A stretch of 38,769 nucleotides of DNA from Alphaproteobacteria bacterium (lineage in GTDB: Bacteria > Pseudomonadota > Alphaproteobacteria > Micavibrionales > UBA2020). A model generated the notes under the pieces. That model was given only the letters and a program-made list of their open reading frames with translations. It made no database searches and was not told the origin of the DNA. Where the stretch lies: NCBI GenBank assembly GCA_004297545.1, contig SCTB01000047.1, positions 1 to 38,769 on the forward strand, in the 5' to 3' direction. Made by a program: the position numbers and the translations under genes. Of the stretch, positions 8,276-16,158 are shown one piece after another (positions within the stretch are counted from its first letter, which is position 1; each line of letters starts with the position of its first letter).

Positions 8276-8437
8276 GGCGGCCTCCTTGTTGGTTCCCCAA
8301 CGTTGCATCGGCAACATCGGTTCAGGCAAGACCCAAGCGGCGAAATTATACATATTCTCAGCGCGGTCAATCTATTGATACCCCCGTTACCGCATGCTAT
8401 AGACTATGGCAAATTTTCATTGCCATAGGCAGAATCG

Positions 8438-9157
8438 GTGTTCGGGTTTAACAAGCAGAAAAGACTCAACCGGAGCCTTGCGTCAGCGGCGCAGGAAGGA
8501 AATATCCGTGACATCGCGCAGCTGCTGGATGCAGGCGCGGATATTGAAATGCGCGACGACCGCTACTGGGACATGACGCCGCTCGGCATGGCCGCGCACA
8601 AGGGCCATCATCCTGCCGTGCGACTGCTGCTGGAGCGCGGCGCAAACATCGACGCGCAGGACAAGGCCGGCGACACGCCGCTGATGAACAGCGTCTACGA
8701 CAGCCGGCGCGAGGCGCTGGAGGAATTGCTGAAGCGCGGCGCCAACCGCGACATCCAGAACAACAAGGGCCTCACCGCGGCGGACATCGCGCGGAAGCGC
8801 AGCGACGCGGTCATACGCAAGGCCCTGGGCGTCGACCCGGAACAACCCGTGCTGCCGCCCGCCCCGCCGCCGCCCGCGCCAGAGATGAATCCTGATGAAG
8901 TCGTGCTGAAGCGCAAGCTGGGCGACAAGGTGCTGGAAGAGGTTTTCAACTTCAGCGCCTGCGAGCGCATCTCGCTCGTCCGCGCGTCAGAAAACGGCCG
9001 GGTGGAGGCGATGACGCGCGACAGCTTCGACGCCATCAATCCAAAGGTGCTGCGCAACGCTTTCGAGGCCTATGCCCGGCAGGGCGGGACGATACCGGAA
9101 AACGAGGTTTTCCCCGAAGCCATCGCCAAGATCAAGCCGCAGCCGAGGAATTCCTGA
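8438..9157 (+). CDS. ankyrin-repeat protein 1 with shared C-terminal module
   Basis: A 239-residue protein read from GTG 8438. Ankyrin repeats span about residues 13-125 (MTPLGMAAHKGHHPAVRLLL, then GDTPLMNSV and GLTAADIARKR). A Pro-rich linker (138-148) leads to a C-terminal module at about 156-226: LGDKVLEEVFNF, ACERISLVR, VEAMTRDSF, LRNAFEAY, QGG and VFP. The same module ends the next three genes, and I do not recognise it as a named domain. There is no signal peptide, so it is probably cytoplasmic and likely binds a protein partner. It is the first gene of a four-gene run with a 2-base gap to the next. The GTG lacks a strong ribosome binding site, so the exact start is less certain. Confidence 0.85.
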   Translation: MFGFNKQKRLNRSLASAAQEGNIRDIAQLLDAGADIEMRDDRYWDMTPLGMAAHKGHHPAVRLLLERGANIDAQDKAGDTPLMNSVYDSRREALEELLKRGANRDIQNNKGLTAADIARKRSDAVIRKALGVDPEQPVLPPAPPPPAPEMNPDEVVLKRKLGDKVLEEVFNFSACERISLVRASENGRVEAMTRDSFDAINPKVLRNAFEAYARQGGTIPENEVFPEAIAKIKPQPRNS

Positions 9158-9159
9158 CC

Positions 9160-9936
9160 ATGGGCAACGGCAATTCCTCTCTCGACAAAAGACTGCGCCG
9201 CGCCGCCGCCAAGGGCACCGTGGATGAAATCCGGAAGCTGCTGGACGCGGGCGCAGACATCGAGGGCGTGGGCGGATTTTTCTCGCTCGGCCAGACTCCG
9301 CTGGCCTGCGCCGCCTGGGCCGGGAAGGCGGAGAACGTAAGGTTTTTGCTCGAGAAGGGGGCGAACCCGGAGCCGCGCGACATGAGCGGCGACACGCCGC
9401 TGTGGAATGCCATTTCCTTCGGCCACAAGGAAGTCATTGAAGCTCTGCTGGCGCACGGGGCGGACCCGCGCACGCGCTCGACGAGCGGCGAGCGTTACAC
9501 GCCGTTGGAAATGGCGCGGCACAAGAAGAATGAGGAGATTGCGGCGATACTCAAAAAATCCATCGCCGAGCACGAGGAAAAGGACAGGATCGCGCGCGCC
9601 AGGGCCGAGCAGGAAAAGCTGGATCGGGAAAAAGCCGCGCGGGAAGAAGAGCGCCGCAAGAACAAGGACGTCGTCATCTTCTTCCAGGAACTCGGCGACC
9701 GCACCATCGAGGAGATCTATAACTTTGCCGCGCTGGAGCGCATCACTCTTGTGCGCAAGGGCGAGGAAGGCCCGGTGGAGGCGGTGACGCGGCAGGATTT
9801 TGCGGAGCTGGGCGAGAAGTCGGCGCTGCGCAAGGCTTTCGAGGAACATGTGCGCCGCGGCGGCGCGACCAGCGTCAATGCCGTATTCCCGAATGGCCTG
9901 CGGATCATTCCGACGCGCCCGAGGCACGAGCCATGA
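9160..9936 (+). CDS. ankyrin-repeat protein 2 with coiled coil and shared C-terminal module
   Basis: A 258-residue paralogue of its neighbours. Ankyrin repeats occupy about residues 12-130 (GQTPLACAAWAGKAENVRFLL, then GDTPLWNAISFGHKEVIEALL and YTPLEMARHKK). Unlike protein 1, a highly charged helix of about 40 residues (132-170, rich in E, K and R, likely coiled coil) separates them from the C-terminal module (about 171-247: LGDRTIEEIYNF, LERITLVRKGEEGPVEAV, LRKAFEEH, RGG, VFP). It starts 2 bases after the previous stop, and its own stop overlaps the next start (ATGA), indicating translational coupling. No enzymatic motif is seen. Confidence 0.87.
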   Translation: MGNGNSSLDKRLRRAAAKGTVDEIRKLLDAGADIEGVGGFFSLGQTPLACAAWAGKAENVRFLLEKGANPEPRDMSGDTPLWNAISFGHKEVIEALLAHGADPRTRSTSGERYTPLEMARHKKNEEIAAILKKSIAEHEEKDRIARARAEQEKLDREKAAREEERRKNKDVVIFFQELGDRTIEEIYNFAALERITLVRKGEEGPVEAVTRQDFAELGEKSALRKAFEEHVRRGGATSVNAVFPNGLRIIPTRPRHEP

Positions 9937-10577
9937 CACATCCTCTCAACCCGCAAATGACGAAGGCCGCGCAGGACGGAAATCTCGCCGAGCTGCAGCG
10001 CCTTGCGGCGGCGGGCGCGGAGGTCAGTTTTTCCGGCACGGATGATCCGCTGATACAGGCGTCCTGCAAGGGGCATATCGACTGCATGCGCTGGCTGCTC
10101 GACCGCGGCGCCGTCGTCGACCGTCAGGACAACGACGGAAGATGGACGCCGCTTTTATGCACGGCCTATTACGGCCATGCGGAGGCGGCGCGTCTGCTGC
10201 TGGAGCGCGGCGCCAGCCGCCAGCCCCGCAATCATCGCGACCAGACGGCGCTCCAGTGCGCGCGCGCCCAGAATCATGCCGCCGTCGCCCGGCTGATCGA
10301 GAATAACGCCGATGAAATTTCCTTTTGCCACCCCTTAAGCGACCGCGTGATGCAGGAGGTTTACAACTTCCCGCTCCGCGAACGCGTGACGCTGATCCGC
10401 AAGGAGGAAGGCGGCCCGGTAGAAGCCATGCAGCGCGAGAGCTTTTCGTCCCTCGACGATCTGACCGGCCTGCGCAAGGCCTTCGCCGAGCACAAGCGCA
10501 TGGGCGGCAAGCTGGAGGAAAGCGACGTCTTCCCCGGGATATTGAACAAAGCCAGGATCATACGCAAGGAGATGTAA
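9933..10577 (+). CDS. ankyrin-repeat protein 3 with shared C-terminal module
   Basis: A 214-residue protein, the shortest of the four. Ankyrin repeats cover about residues 9-125 (DPLIQASCKGHIDCMRWLL, then WTPLLCTAYYGHAEAARLLL and DQTALQCARAQNHAAVARLI). The C-terminal module follows with almost no linker (about 130-202: LSDRVMQEVYNF, RERVTLIRKEEGGPVEAMQR, LRKAFAEHKRMGG, DVFP). The start overlaps the preceding stop by 4 bases, and a GAGG lies upstream. The next gene begins 2 bases after its stop. The close protein-level similarity of the modules indicates tandem duplication of one ancestral gene followed by divergence of the linkers. Confidence 0.87.
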   Translation: MTHPLNPQMTKAAQDGNLAELQRLAAAGAEVSFSGTDDPLIQASCKGHIDCMRWLLDRGAVVDRQDNDGRWTPLLCTAYYGHAEAARLLLERGASRQPRNHRDQTALQCARAQNHAAVARLIENNADEISFCHPLSDRVMQEVYNFPLRERVTLIRKEEGGPVEAMQRESFSSLDDLTGLRKAFAEHKRMGGKLEESDVFPGILNKARIIRKEM

Positions 10578-10579
10578 CC

Positions 10580-11467
10580 ATGGATGCCGCGACACCCCCT
10601 GACGAGAAAAAAGCGCCCGAAGTAAAAGCCGTGGAGCAAAAGGCCCCGGAATCAAAGCCGGCGGAACAGCCGGTGTTCGAAATGAAGATACCGGGCCAGC
10701 CGGCACCCGTCGTGAAAACCCCGGAGCAGGTTGCGGCGGAAGAAAAGGCCGCCGCCGAGCAGCGGCTCGCAGCCCGGCAGGAAGAAGAAAGAAAGGCCGC
10801 TGCGCAAAAGGCGCTCGACAGGCAGTATCTCGAAGCCGCCAAAAAAGGCAACCTGACGGAACTCAAAGGGCTGCTTGGCAAAGGCGCTGCCCTGCTCGCG
10901 AATGACGACGGCAATACGGCGCTGTTCTACGCCGCGCAATTCGGCCGCAAGGACGCGGTTGAATTCCTGCTGGATGCGGGCATACCCTTAAATGTCAAGA
11001 ACCGCATCGGCTCCACGCCGCTCACTGGCGCCGCCGGCGGCGGCCACAAGGAGGTCGCCTGGGAACTTTATATGCGTGGCGCAGACCCGAATGAAAAAAA
11101 CCTGACCGGCATGTCGCCGCTGAACTACGCCCGCAGCGCGAGCTATACCGACATGATCGAGCTCCTGTCGCGCCCGCGCAACCCCGTGGAAGTCGTCCTC
11201 TCGCGGCCCGTGGGCGACCGTACGCTGCAGGAGATATTCAATTTCACGCGCGAGGAGCGCATTTCCCTTATCCGAAAGGGCGAGGAAGGGCCGGTGGAGG
11301 CGATGCAGCGCGACAGCTTCAGCGACATCACCGACAAATCCGGCATCCGCGAAGCCTTCAATATCTACAAGAAGCGCGGTGGCACCATTACCGAAGCCGC
11401 CATCTTCCCGCGCAAGCCGGAACCCGTACAGCCGGAGCCGAAGAAAAAGCGGTTGGGGTTATTTTAA
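10580..11467 (+). CDS. ankyrin-repeat protein 4 with long charged N-terminal extension
   Basis: A 295-residue protein. The ATG at 10580 follows AAGGAGATG-type ribosome-binding sequence. Residues 1-55 are a low-complexity Pro/Glu/Lys/Ala linker with imperfect repeats of the type EKKAPEVKAVEQ. Residues 50-80 form a likely coiled coil (AAEEKAAAEQRLAARQEEER). Ankyrin repeats span about 83-198 (NTALFYAAQFGRKDAVEFLL, then STPLTGAAGGGHKEVAWELY). The shared module is at about 210-278 (VGDRTLQEIFNF, EERISLIRKGEEGPVEAMQR, SFSDI, IREAFNIYKKRGG, AIFP). It ends the run and is followed by a strong hairpin. The extension could tether or oligomerise the protein; its role is unknown. Confidence 0.85.
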   Translation: MDAATPPDEKKAPEVKAVEQKAPESKPAEQPVFEMKIPGQPAPVVKTPEQVAAEEKAAAEQRLAARQEEERKAAAQKALDRQYLEAAKKGNLTELKGLLGKGAALLANDDGNTALFYAAQFGRKDAVEFLLDAGIPLNVKNRIGSTPLTGAAGGGHKEVAWELYMRGADPNEKNLTGMSPLNYARSASYTDMIELLSRPRNPVEVVLSRPVGDRTLQEIFNFTREERISLIRKGEEGPVEAMQRDSFSDITDKSGIREAFNIYKKRGGTITEAAIFPRKPEPVQPEPKKKRLGLF

Positions 11468-11472
11468 AGCGC

Positions 11473-11498
11473 GTAACCCCGGCGAAAGCCGGGGTTAC
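11473..11498. repeat. CCGGCGAAAGCCGG-type palindrome between ankyrin array and rimO, possible bidirectional terminator
   Basis: A perfect 11-bp stem, GTAACCCCGGC with GCCGGGGTTAC, is closed by a GAAA tetraloop in the 40-base gap between convergent genes. The same core occurs at 12885-12904 and 12918-12937 on the other side of rimO, so this is a dispersed REP-like element. No T-run follows, so terminator function is not certain. Confidence 0.7.
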
Positions 11499-11507
11499 GG
11501 ATGTGGA

Positions 11508-12860
11508 TCAAGCCACAGCTTTCCCAAACAAATCGTATTCGTCGGCGTCGGTGATTTTGACCTTCACGATATCGCCGGGCTTCAGGTTCTTGCCCGTGAC
11601 TTTCACCGTGCCGTCGATCTCGGGGGCGTCTGCTGAAGAGCGGCCGATGCCGCCTTCCTTGCCGCTGGTGTCGATAAGGACGGGAATGGTTTTGCCGATT
11701 TTGCTTTTCAGCTTTTTCGTGCTGATTTCCTGCTGCAGCTGCATAAAGCGGTGCCAGCGTTCTTCCTTCACTTCTTCCGAAACATGCGGCTGGATCTTGT
11801 TCGACTCAGCGCCAGTGACGGCTTCGTACTTGAAGCAGCCGACGCGGTCGAGCTCAGCCTCTTTCATCCATTTCAGCAGGAATTCGAAATCTTCGTCTGT
11901 TTCGCCGGGGAAACCGACGATAAAGGTCGAGCGGATGGTCAGGTCCGGACACATCTTGCGCCATGATTTGATGCGCTCCAGCGTTTTTTCCTGGTGGGCT
12001 GGGCGGCGCATGTTCTTCAGGACCGCAGGCGAGGCATGCTGGAAGGGGATATCGATATAGGGCAGCACCTTGCCCTCGTTCATCAGCCCAAAAACCTCAT
12101 CTACATGCGGATAGGGGTAAACATAGTGCAGGCGCACCCAGGCGCCGAGTTCGCCCAGCTCCCGGCACAGGTCGATGAACTTGGTGCGGATGGTGCGGTT
12201 CTTCCACGGGTAGGGCTGGTATTTCACGTCAATGCCGTAAGCGGAAGTATCCTGCGAGATAACAAGGATTTCCTTCACGCCCGCCTTCACCAGCCGCTCG
12301 GCTTCCGCCAGCACCTGGATGATCGGGCGGCTCACCAGGTCGCCGCGCAGCTTGGGGATAATGCAGAAGGTGCAGCGGTTATTGCAGCCTTCGGAAACTT
12401 TCAGGTAAGCGTAATGGCGCGGCGTTAATTTAATGCCCTGCGGCGGGACGAGATCGACATAGGGGTCATGCGGAGCGGGCGCGGCCTTGTGCACGGCGCT
12501 CACCACGGCCTCATACTGCTGCGGGCCGGTCACGGCCAGCACCTTGGGGAATTCTTTTGTAATCTGCTCGGGTTCCGCGCCCATGCAGCCGGTCACGATC
12601 ACGCGGCCGTTGGCGTCCATCGCCTCGCCGATGGCCTCCAGCGACTCCTTCTTCGCGCTGTCAAGAAAGCCGCAGGTATTCACGATGACGACATTCGCGT
12701 CTTCGTATGAGGGCGAGAGCTGGTAACCTTCGGAGCGCAGCTGGGTCAAAATCCGCTCCGTATCGACCAGCGCCTTGGGGCAGCCAAGGCTGACCACGCC
12801 CACGGTCGGGGCTTCCTGTTCCTTGGTATTCTTTTTCTTTTTTGATGCGGTTGCGGTCAT
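11508..12860 (-). CDS. rimO: ribosomal protein S12 methylthiotransferase RimO
   Basis: A 450-residue radical SAM enzyme that methylthiolates an aspartate of ribosomal protein S12. The N-terminal MTTase domain has its three cluster cysteines in [23 protein letters not shown] and [11 protein letters not shown]. The radical SAM motif is CNNRCTFC (CxxxCxxC), preceded by YLKVSEGC. Later motifs include the family-typical DIPFQHAS and [21 protein letters not shown]-like domain forms the C-terminus. The ALVDTE signature after the first Cys is characteristic of RimO rather than MiaB. A Lys-rich N-terminal tail ([11 protein letters not shown]) is slightly longer than usual. REP-like palindromes flank the gene. 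Confidence 0.96.
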   Translation of the reverse strand: MTATASKKKKNTKEQEAPTVGVVSLGCPKALVDTERILTQLRSEGYQLSPSYEDANVVIVNTCGFLDSAKKESLEAIGEAMDANGRVIVTGCMGAEPEQITKEFPKVLAVTGPQQYEAVVSAVHKAAPAPHDPYVDLVPPQGIKLTPRHYAYLKVSEGCNNRCTFCIIPKLRGDLVSRPIIQVLAEAERLVKAGVKEILVISQDTSAYGIDVKYQPYPWKNRTIRTKFIDLCRELGELGAWVRLHYVYPYPHVDEVFGLMNEGKVLPYIDIPFQHASPAVLKNMRRPAHQEKTLERIKSWRKMCPDLTIRSTFIVGFPGETDEDFEFLLKWMKEAELDRVGCFKYEAVTGAESNKIQPHVSEEVKEERWHRFMQLQQEISTKKLKSKIGKTIPVLIDTSGKEGGIGRSSADAPEIDGTVKVTGKNLKPGDIVKVKITDADEYDLFGKAVA

Positions 12861-12884
12861 GGTCTTTCTTTAACACTCAATGTC

Positions 12885-12937
12885 ATGCCAGCGAAAGCTG
12901 GCATCTATAAATCAGAGATCCCGGCTTTCGCCGGGAT
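12885..12937. repeat. inverted pair of REP-like palindromes upstream of rimO
   Basis: ATGCCAGCGAAAGCTGGCAT (12885-12904) and ATCCCGGCTTTCGCCGGGAT (12918-12937) are each perfect palindromic stems. Read on opposite strands, they are variants of one element with matching flanks (TGTCAT before, CT after). Two oppositely oriented copies 13 bases apart form a REPIN-like doublet. Confidence 0.75.
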
Positions 12938-12987
12938 GACAGCGGAGTGAGATAAGTACCAAAAATATTGAATTATGTAAAGAAATT

Positions 12988-13548
12988 TCAAGCCTTCGGC
13001 ACCGGTACCCAGTAGCGCCTCTGCATCTTGCCCTCTTCCAGGGGATGCGGCGTAATATCAATGAGTTGGCCGCCGTTTTTTTCCATGGTGCGGTAGGAGG
13101 CCACATTGTCCTCGAGGCATGACAGCAGCGCCCGGTCCAGCTGCAGGTTCTCACGCGCCCAGATCAGGCAGAGCCGCAGCATCTCGGTCGCATAGCCTTT
13201 GCGCCGCATCGAGGGACGAACGCCATAGCCGATATGCCCGCCGGATTTGAGCAGCCGGTCGTTCAGCCGGTGGCGGATTTTAGCATCGCCGATAAACGTA
13301 TCGCCTTCCACCAGCCAGACGGTCGTCTGCGGCACACGCTCGAATTCCTCGCCTTTGTCGTTGACCCATGTGGGCGGCTTGGGCGCAAAAAGTTCATCAA
13401 GGAAGGCCTGCGGGTAGGCCTGAATCTTCAGCACATGATCCGCCGTCGCCACAGCCCCGCCGCCGCAGCGATGGCCTTCCTTCAGCGCCTGCACGTAGCT
13501 CGGAACATGCGCGAGATCGGGGATAATAAGACGGAGGTTTATTTTCAT
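12988..13548 (-). CDS. GNAT family N-acetyltransferase
   Basis: A 186-residue acetyltransferase. The acetyl-CoA pyrophosphate-binding loop appears in IGYGVRPSMRRKGYATEML (R/Q-x-x-G-x-A type), followed by the helix RLCLIWARENL and a C-terminal CLEDNVASYRTMEKNGG motif, which is typical of the RimJ/RimL-like branch. The order of elements and the length are normal. The substrate cannot be told from sequence; small metabolites, antibiotics or protein N-termini are all possible. It lies between rimO and the divergent KamA-like gene, with no close operon partner. Confidence 0.88.
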   Translation of the reverse strand: MKINLRLIIPDLAHVPSYVQALKEGHRCGGGAVATADHVLKIQAYPQAFLDELFAPKPPTWVNDKGEEFERVPQTTVWLVEGDTFIGDAKIRHRLNDRLLKSGGHIGYGVRPSMRRKGYATEMLRLCLIWARENLQLDRALLSCLEDNVASYRTMEKNGGQLIDITPHPLEEGKMQRRYWVPVPKA

Positions 13549-13620
13549 AACCTATGATAATCGGGGTTTGGTTGAGGCGCGGGCGAAATTAGTGTACATA
13601 AAATCCCCGGAACAGGAAAG

Positions 13621-14634
13621 ATGCAGCCCAGACGCAAGTCCAAATTTGACCTCCCCCAAGGCGACCTTGCGCTTGCGCAGGTGGCGGAGCGCTATGCCGT
13701 TTCCGTGACCGACGCGGTCATGGAAACCATTGACTCCGCCAACCCGGCCGACCCCGTCGCCCGACAGTACCTGCCCTCGGCGGAAGAACTGAAGACAACG
13801 CCGGATGAGCTGGATGACCCCATCGGCGATGACGTGCATTCTCCGGTCAAGGGCATCGTGCACCGCTATCCCGACCGCGTGCTGCTGAAACCCGTCCATG
13901 TCTGCGCCGTATACTGCCGCTTCTGCTTCCGGCGCGAAAAAGTGGGGCCAGGCAGCGAGGCGCTGTCGAAGGAAGAGCTGCAAAAGGCGATCGCCTATAT
14001 CCGCAACACGAAAGAAATCTGGGAAGTGATTTTAACCGGCGGCGATCCCTTCGTGCTCTCTCCGCGCCGCCTGCGCGATATCATGGATGCCTTGAACGAA
14101 ATCCCGCATGTGCAGGTCATCCGCTTCCACACAAGGGTGCCGGTGGCGGACCCCTCGCGCGTGACGGATGAACTGGTGCAGGCGCTGCACAGTGAAAAGG
14201 CCGTTTATATCGTGCTGCATGCGAACCATGCGCGCGAGCTCACCGTCAAGGTGCGCGAAGCCACCCGGAAATTCATCGCGGCCGGTATCCCGCTGCTCAG
14301 CCAGTCGACGCTGCTCAGGGGCGTGAACGACGATGCCGCCGTGCTGGAGGAACTGTTCCGTGCATTGACGGCCATGAAGATAAAGCCCTATTACCTGCAC
14401 CACCCGGATCTCGCCCCCGGCACATCGCACTTCCGGCTTTCCATCGCGCGCGGCCGCGGGCTTGTCGAGAAAATCTGGGGCCGCCTTTCAGGCATCGCGC
14501 AGCCAAGTTATGTGCTTGATATTCCGGGCGGCTTCGGCAAGGTCCCGGCAGGCGGTGAATGGCTGCAGGAAGACGGCGAAGGTTATGCCGTCACAGACTA
14601 TCAGGGCGGAAAACACCGCTATAAAGACAGCTAA
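13621..14634 (+). CDS. KamA-family radical SAM aminomutase (EpmB-like or lysine 2,3-aminomutase)
   Basis: A 337-residue radical SAM/PLP enzyme. The cluster motif CAVYCRFC (Cys95, Cys99, Cys102) is followed by FRREKVG. SAM- and substrate-binding segments such as VILTGGDPFVLS and RFHTRVPVADPSRVT follow. DIPGGFGKVP contains the likely PLP lysine (Lys307). The length fits EpmB, which converts alpha-lysine to beta-lysine for elongation factor P modification, rather than the longer clostridial KamA. Neither efp nor epmA is in the window, so the exact role is open. The ATG has GGAACAGGAAAG upstream. The stop overlaps the end of the convergent EndoU gene. Confidence 0.88.
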   Translation: MQPRRKSKFDLPQGDLALAQVAERYAVSVTDAVMETIDSANPADPVARQYLPSAEELKTTPDELDDPIGDDVHSPVKGIVHRYPDRVLLKPVHVCAVYCRFCFRREKVGPGSEALSKEELQKAIAYIRNTKEIWEVILTGGDPFVLSPRRLRDIMDALNEIPHVQVIRFHTRVPVADPSRVTDELVQALHSEKAVYIVLHANHARELTVKVREATRKFIAAGIPLLSQSTLLRGVNDDAAVLEELFRALTAMKIKPYYLHHPDLAPGTSHFRLSIARGRGLVEKIWGRLSGIAQPSYVLDIPGGFGKVPAGGEWLQEDGEGYAVTDYQGGKHRYKDS

Positions 14635-15083
14635 TCCGTATTGTCGTTCGCTGCCGCAGGACACAGGTTGCGTGGCGTGTTCAAAGGATAGGCCGTGATA
14701 ATCTGGTCGTGGCGGCCGTTCACGACGATGCGGATTTTAATGCCGTCTTCCATGACTTCCGCGACATCATTGCCGTTTCTTTCGTGCCGCCAGTCCAGGT
14801 TGTCGTTCGCGGCTTCTTTCGTCACCACCGCGATGATTTTACCGGCGTCCCAGTCCGCCGGGAATTCCGACTTGCAGGGGCGCGCCTGTCCGTGCAGGTG
14901 GCCGCCGCCGTGCGAGTCGCCATACAGGATATGCCGCTCGCGCGAAGGCGACAGGTTGACGGCATGCGTGACGGTCCCGCCATGCGGCGTCACATGCCCC
15001 AGCAGGCGGACACCGACCTGCGCGACGACAATTGTCGCCACGGCGGTCATAAAAAGTCTCTTCATAAATCTGTCGCGCAACAT
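14631..15083 (-). CDS. secreted EndoU-type ribonuclease domain protein
   Basis: A 150-residue protein with an N-terminal signal or anchor (residues 7-28, MKRLFMTAVATIVVAQVGV). The rest matches the bacterial EndoU nuclease domain found in CdiA-type toxins: RHILYGD (His51), GGGHLHG (His62/His64), EFPADWDAGKIIAVVTKEA, a GIKIRIVV strand, and T-A-Y-P near the end (Thr130, Tyr132). In that family the two His and the Thr/Tyr pair belong to the RNA-cleaving site. It is unusual in standing alone: there is no large adhesin or Rhs carrier and no obvious immunity gene alongside. The start at 15083 is supported by TGAGG 5 bases upstream. It could be a periplasmic RNase or a small secreted effector. Confidence 0.75.
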   Translation of the reverse strand: MLRDRFMKRLFMTAVATIVVAQVGVRLLGHVTPHGGTVTHAVNLSPSRERHILYGDSHGGGHLHGQARPCKSEFPADWDAGKIIAVVTKEAANDNLDWRHERNGNDVAEVMEDGIKIRIVVNGRHDQIITAYPLNTPRNLCPAAANDNTD

Positions 15084-15181
15084 CGGTGCCTCAAACCATT
15101 GTAAGCATTAGAAAACTGACATTGCAAACAATTAATGCTGTGTTAAGCGGGCAAACATGCGCCGCAGCCTACACTTGGATC

Positions 15182-16021
15182 ATGAGCTTTTTTCAGGATC
15201 AAACATTCGCCCGCCGCGCTGCCGCCATGATGATCGTTGTGGTTATCGCAGGAGCGGCAAAGATGCAGGCTGCAAGCCGGCAGGACATCGACGAAAGCGC
15301 CATTGTTTTGGGCCGCATCGGCGTGGCGAAGCTTGCGCTGGTCCATGGACTGAAGGGGGAAGCCCGGGCGAATATCAAGTCTGCCATCGACGCAGCCCAG
15401 GGGCTGAGGCCGAACACGCCGAAATTCAGTATGGCCTTCGGCCTGTTGTCCTACAAAACGTCTTCCGGTGAGGGCCGGAGTTTCGTGCCGCTGGTCGGCG
15501 GCGCCTTCTCCGCCCGGATGCTGGATGAAAAGCTCCTGAAATCGGGCGCCACGAAAACCGAACTGACGGATGCTGAAGTCACCCATGCGCAAGTCGGGAT
15601 CAACGGCGACGCGGTCAAGGCCGGGCTGCAGAAATCGGAGGAGGCGCTGAGAAGGGGGCAGGGGGACGCCGCGCTTGCCGTCCTCAACGGGATTACGGAT
15701 GCTGCGCTGACGCCATCGGAAACAGCGCAGGGAACGCTGCAGCTCGCCCGTGACAGCCTTATGCTCGCGCAGCAGCTTCTGAAAGACCGGGATTTCAGGG
15801 CGGCCGCCTTCGCGGCAGGCCACGCCCGGGAGGCGCTTTCGGCGGCGGCAGATACAGACTCCGTGCTCAAGGCGAAGGCCGCCGATACGAACAAGGCAAT
15901 CAAGGGCCTGGACGACCTGGGTGACAGCATCCGGTCGGGCAGGACTCTCGGCCAGAAGTCGCCGGAGGCAGCCGCCTCCGAGCTGGCCAGACAATTGGAA
16001 GGGCTTGCCCCGAAAGGGTGA
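15182..16021 (+). CDS. YfdX-like exported protein
   Basis: A 279-residue protein read from ATG 15182, where a signal or anchor begins (residues 11-32, ending near MQAAS). A longer in-frame start at 15086 would add 32 residues without a better signal. The body fits the YfdX pattern: an early helix where the protein 'accumulates' Ala residues (VLGRIGVAKLALVHGLKGEA), a central SFVPLVGGAFSARML strand region, and two C-terminal helices (TAQGTLQLARDSLMLAQQLL and FAAGHAREALSAAAD). YfdX proteins are periplasmic and linked in enterobacteria to acid and antibiotic tolerance; the function here is unknown. It is divergent from the EndoU gene and followed by a strong terminator. Confidence 0.65.
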   Translation: MSFFQDQTFARRAAAMMIVVVIAGAAKMQAASRQDIDESAIVLGRIGVAKLALVHGLKGEARANIKSAIDAAQGLRPNTPKFSMAFGLLSYKTSSGEGRSFVPLVGGAFSARMLDEKLLKSGATKTELTDAEVTHAQVGINGDAVKAGLQKSEEALRRGQGDAALAVLNGITDAALTPSETAQGTLQLARDSLMLAQQLLKDRDFRAAAFAAGHAREALSAAADTDSVLKAKAADTNKAIKGLDDLGDSIRSGRTLGQKSPEAAASELARQLEGLAPKG

Positions 16022-16039
16022 GCTTTTCCTGAAAAAGAA

Positions 16040-16063
16040 CACCTCTCGCTGCCCCGAGAGGTG
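16040..16063. repeat. hairpin after the YfdX-like gene
   Basis: CACCTCTCG (16040-16048) pairs with CGAGAGGTG (16055-16063) in a perfect 9-bp stem with a 6-base loop. It precedes a second, stronger terminator hairpin. Confidence 0.55.
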
Positions 16064-16064
16064 C

Positions 16065-16110
16065 GGGAGAGAAGCCATCCCCTCTATCGGCTTCTCTCCC
16101 TTTTCTTTTT
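16065..16110 (+). terminator. strong intrinsic terminator after the YfdX-like gene
   Basis: A perfect 12-bp stem, GGGAGAGAAGCC (16065-16076) with GGCTTCTCTCCC (16089-16100), has a 12-base loop and is directly followed by TTTTCTTTTT. It separates the YfdX-like gene from the two-component operon. Confidence 0.88.
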
Positions 16111-16158
16111 AGGGAAAAGAGTCTATATAAACGGGAGAGGGGAGCCGGAGGAAACGAT

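Noticed and set aside
9160..9180. MGNGNSS at the N-terminus of ankyrin protein 2 resembles a eukaryotic N-myristoylation signal
   Set aside because: The motif is short and easily arises by chance, none of the other three paralogues has it, and nothing else shows a host-associated lifestyle.
14631..15083. A full contact-dependent inhibition locus around the EndoU domain
   Set aside because: No CdiB transporter, long adhesin, Rhs repeats or VENN-type pretoxin motif is present in the window.
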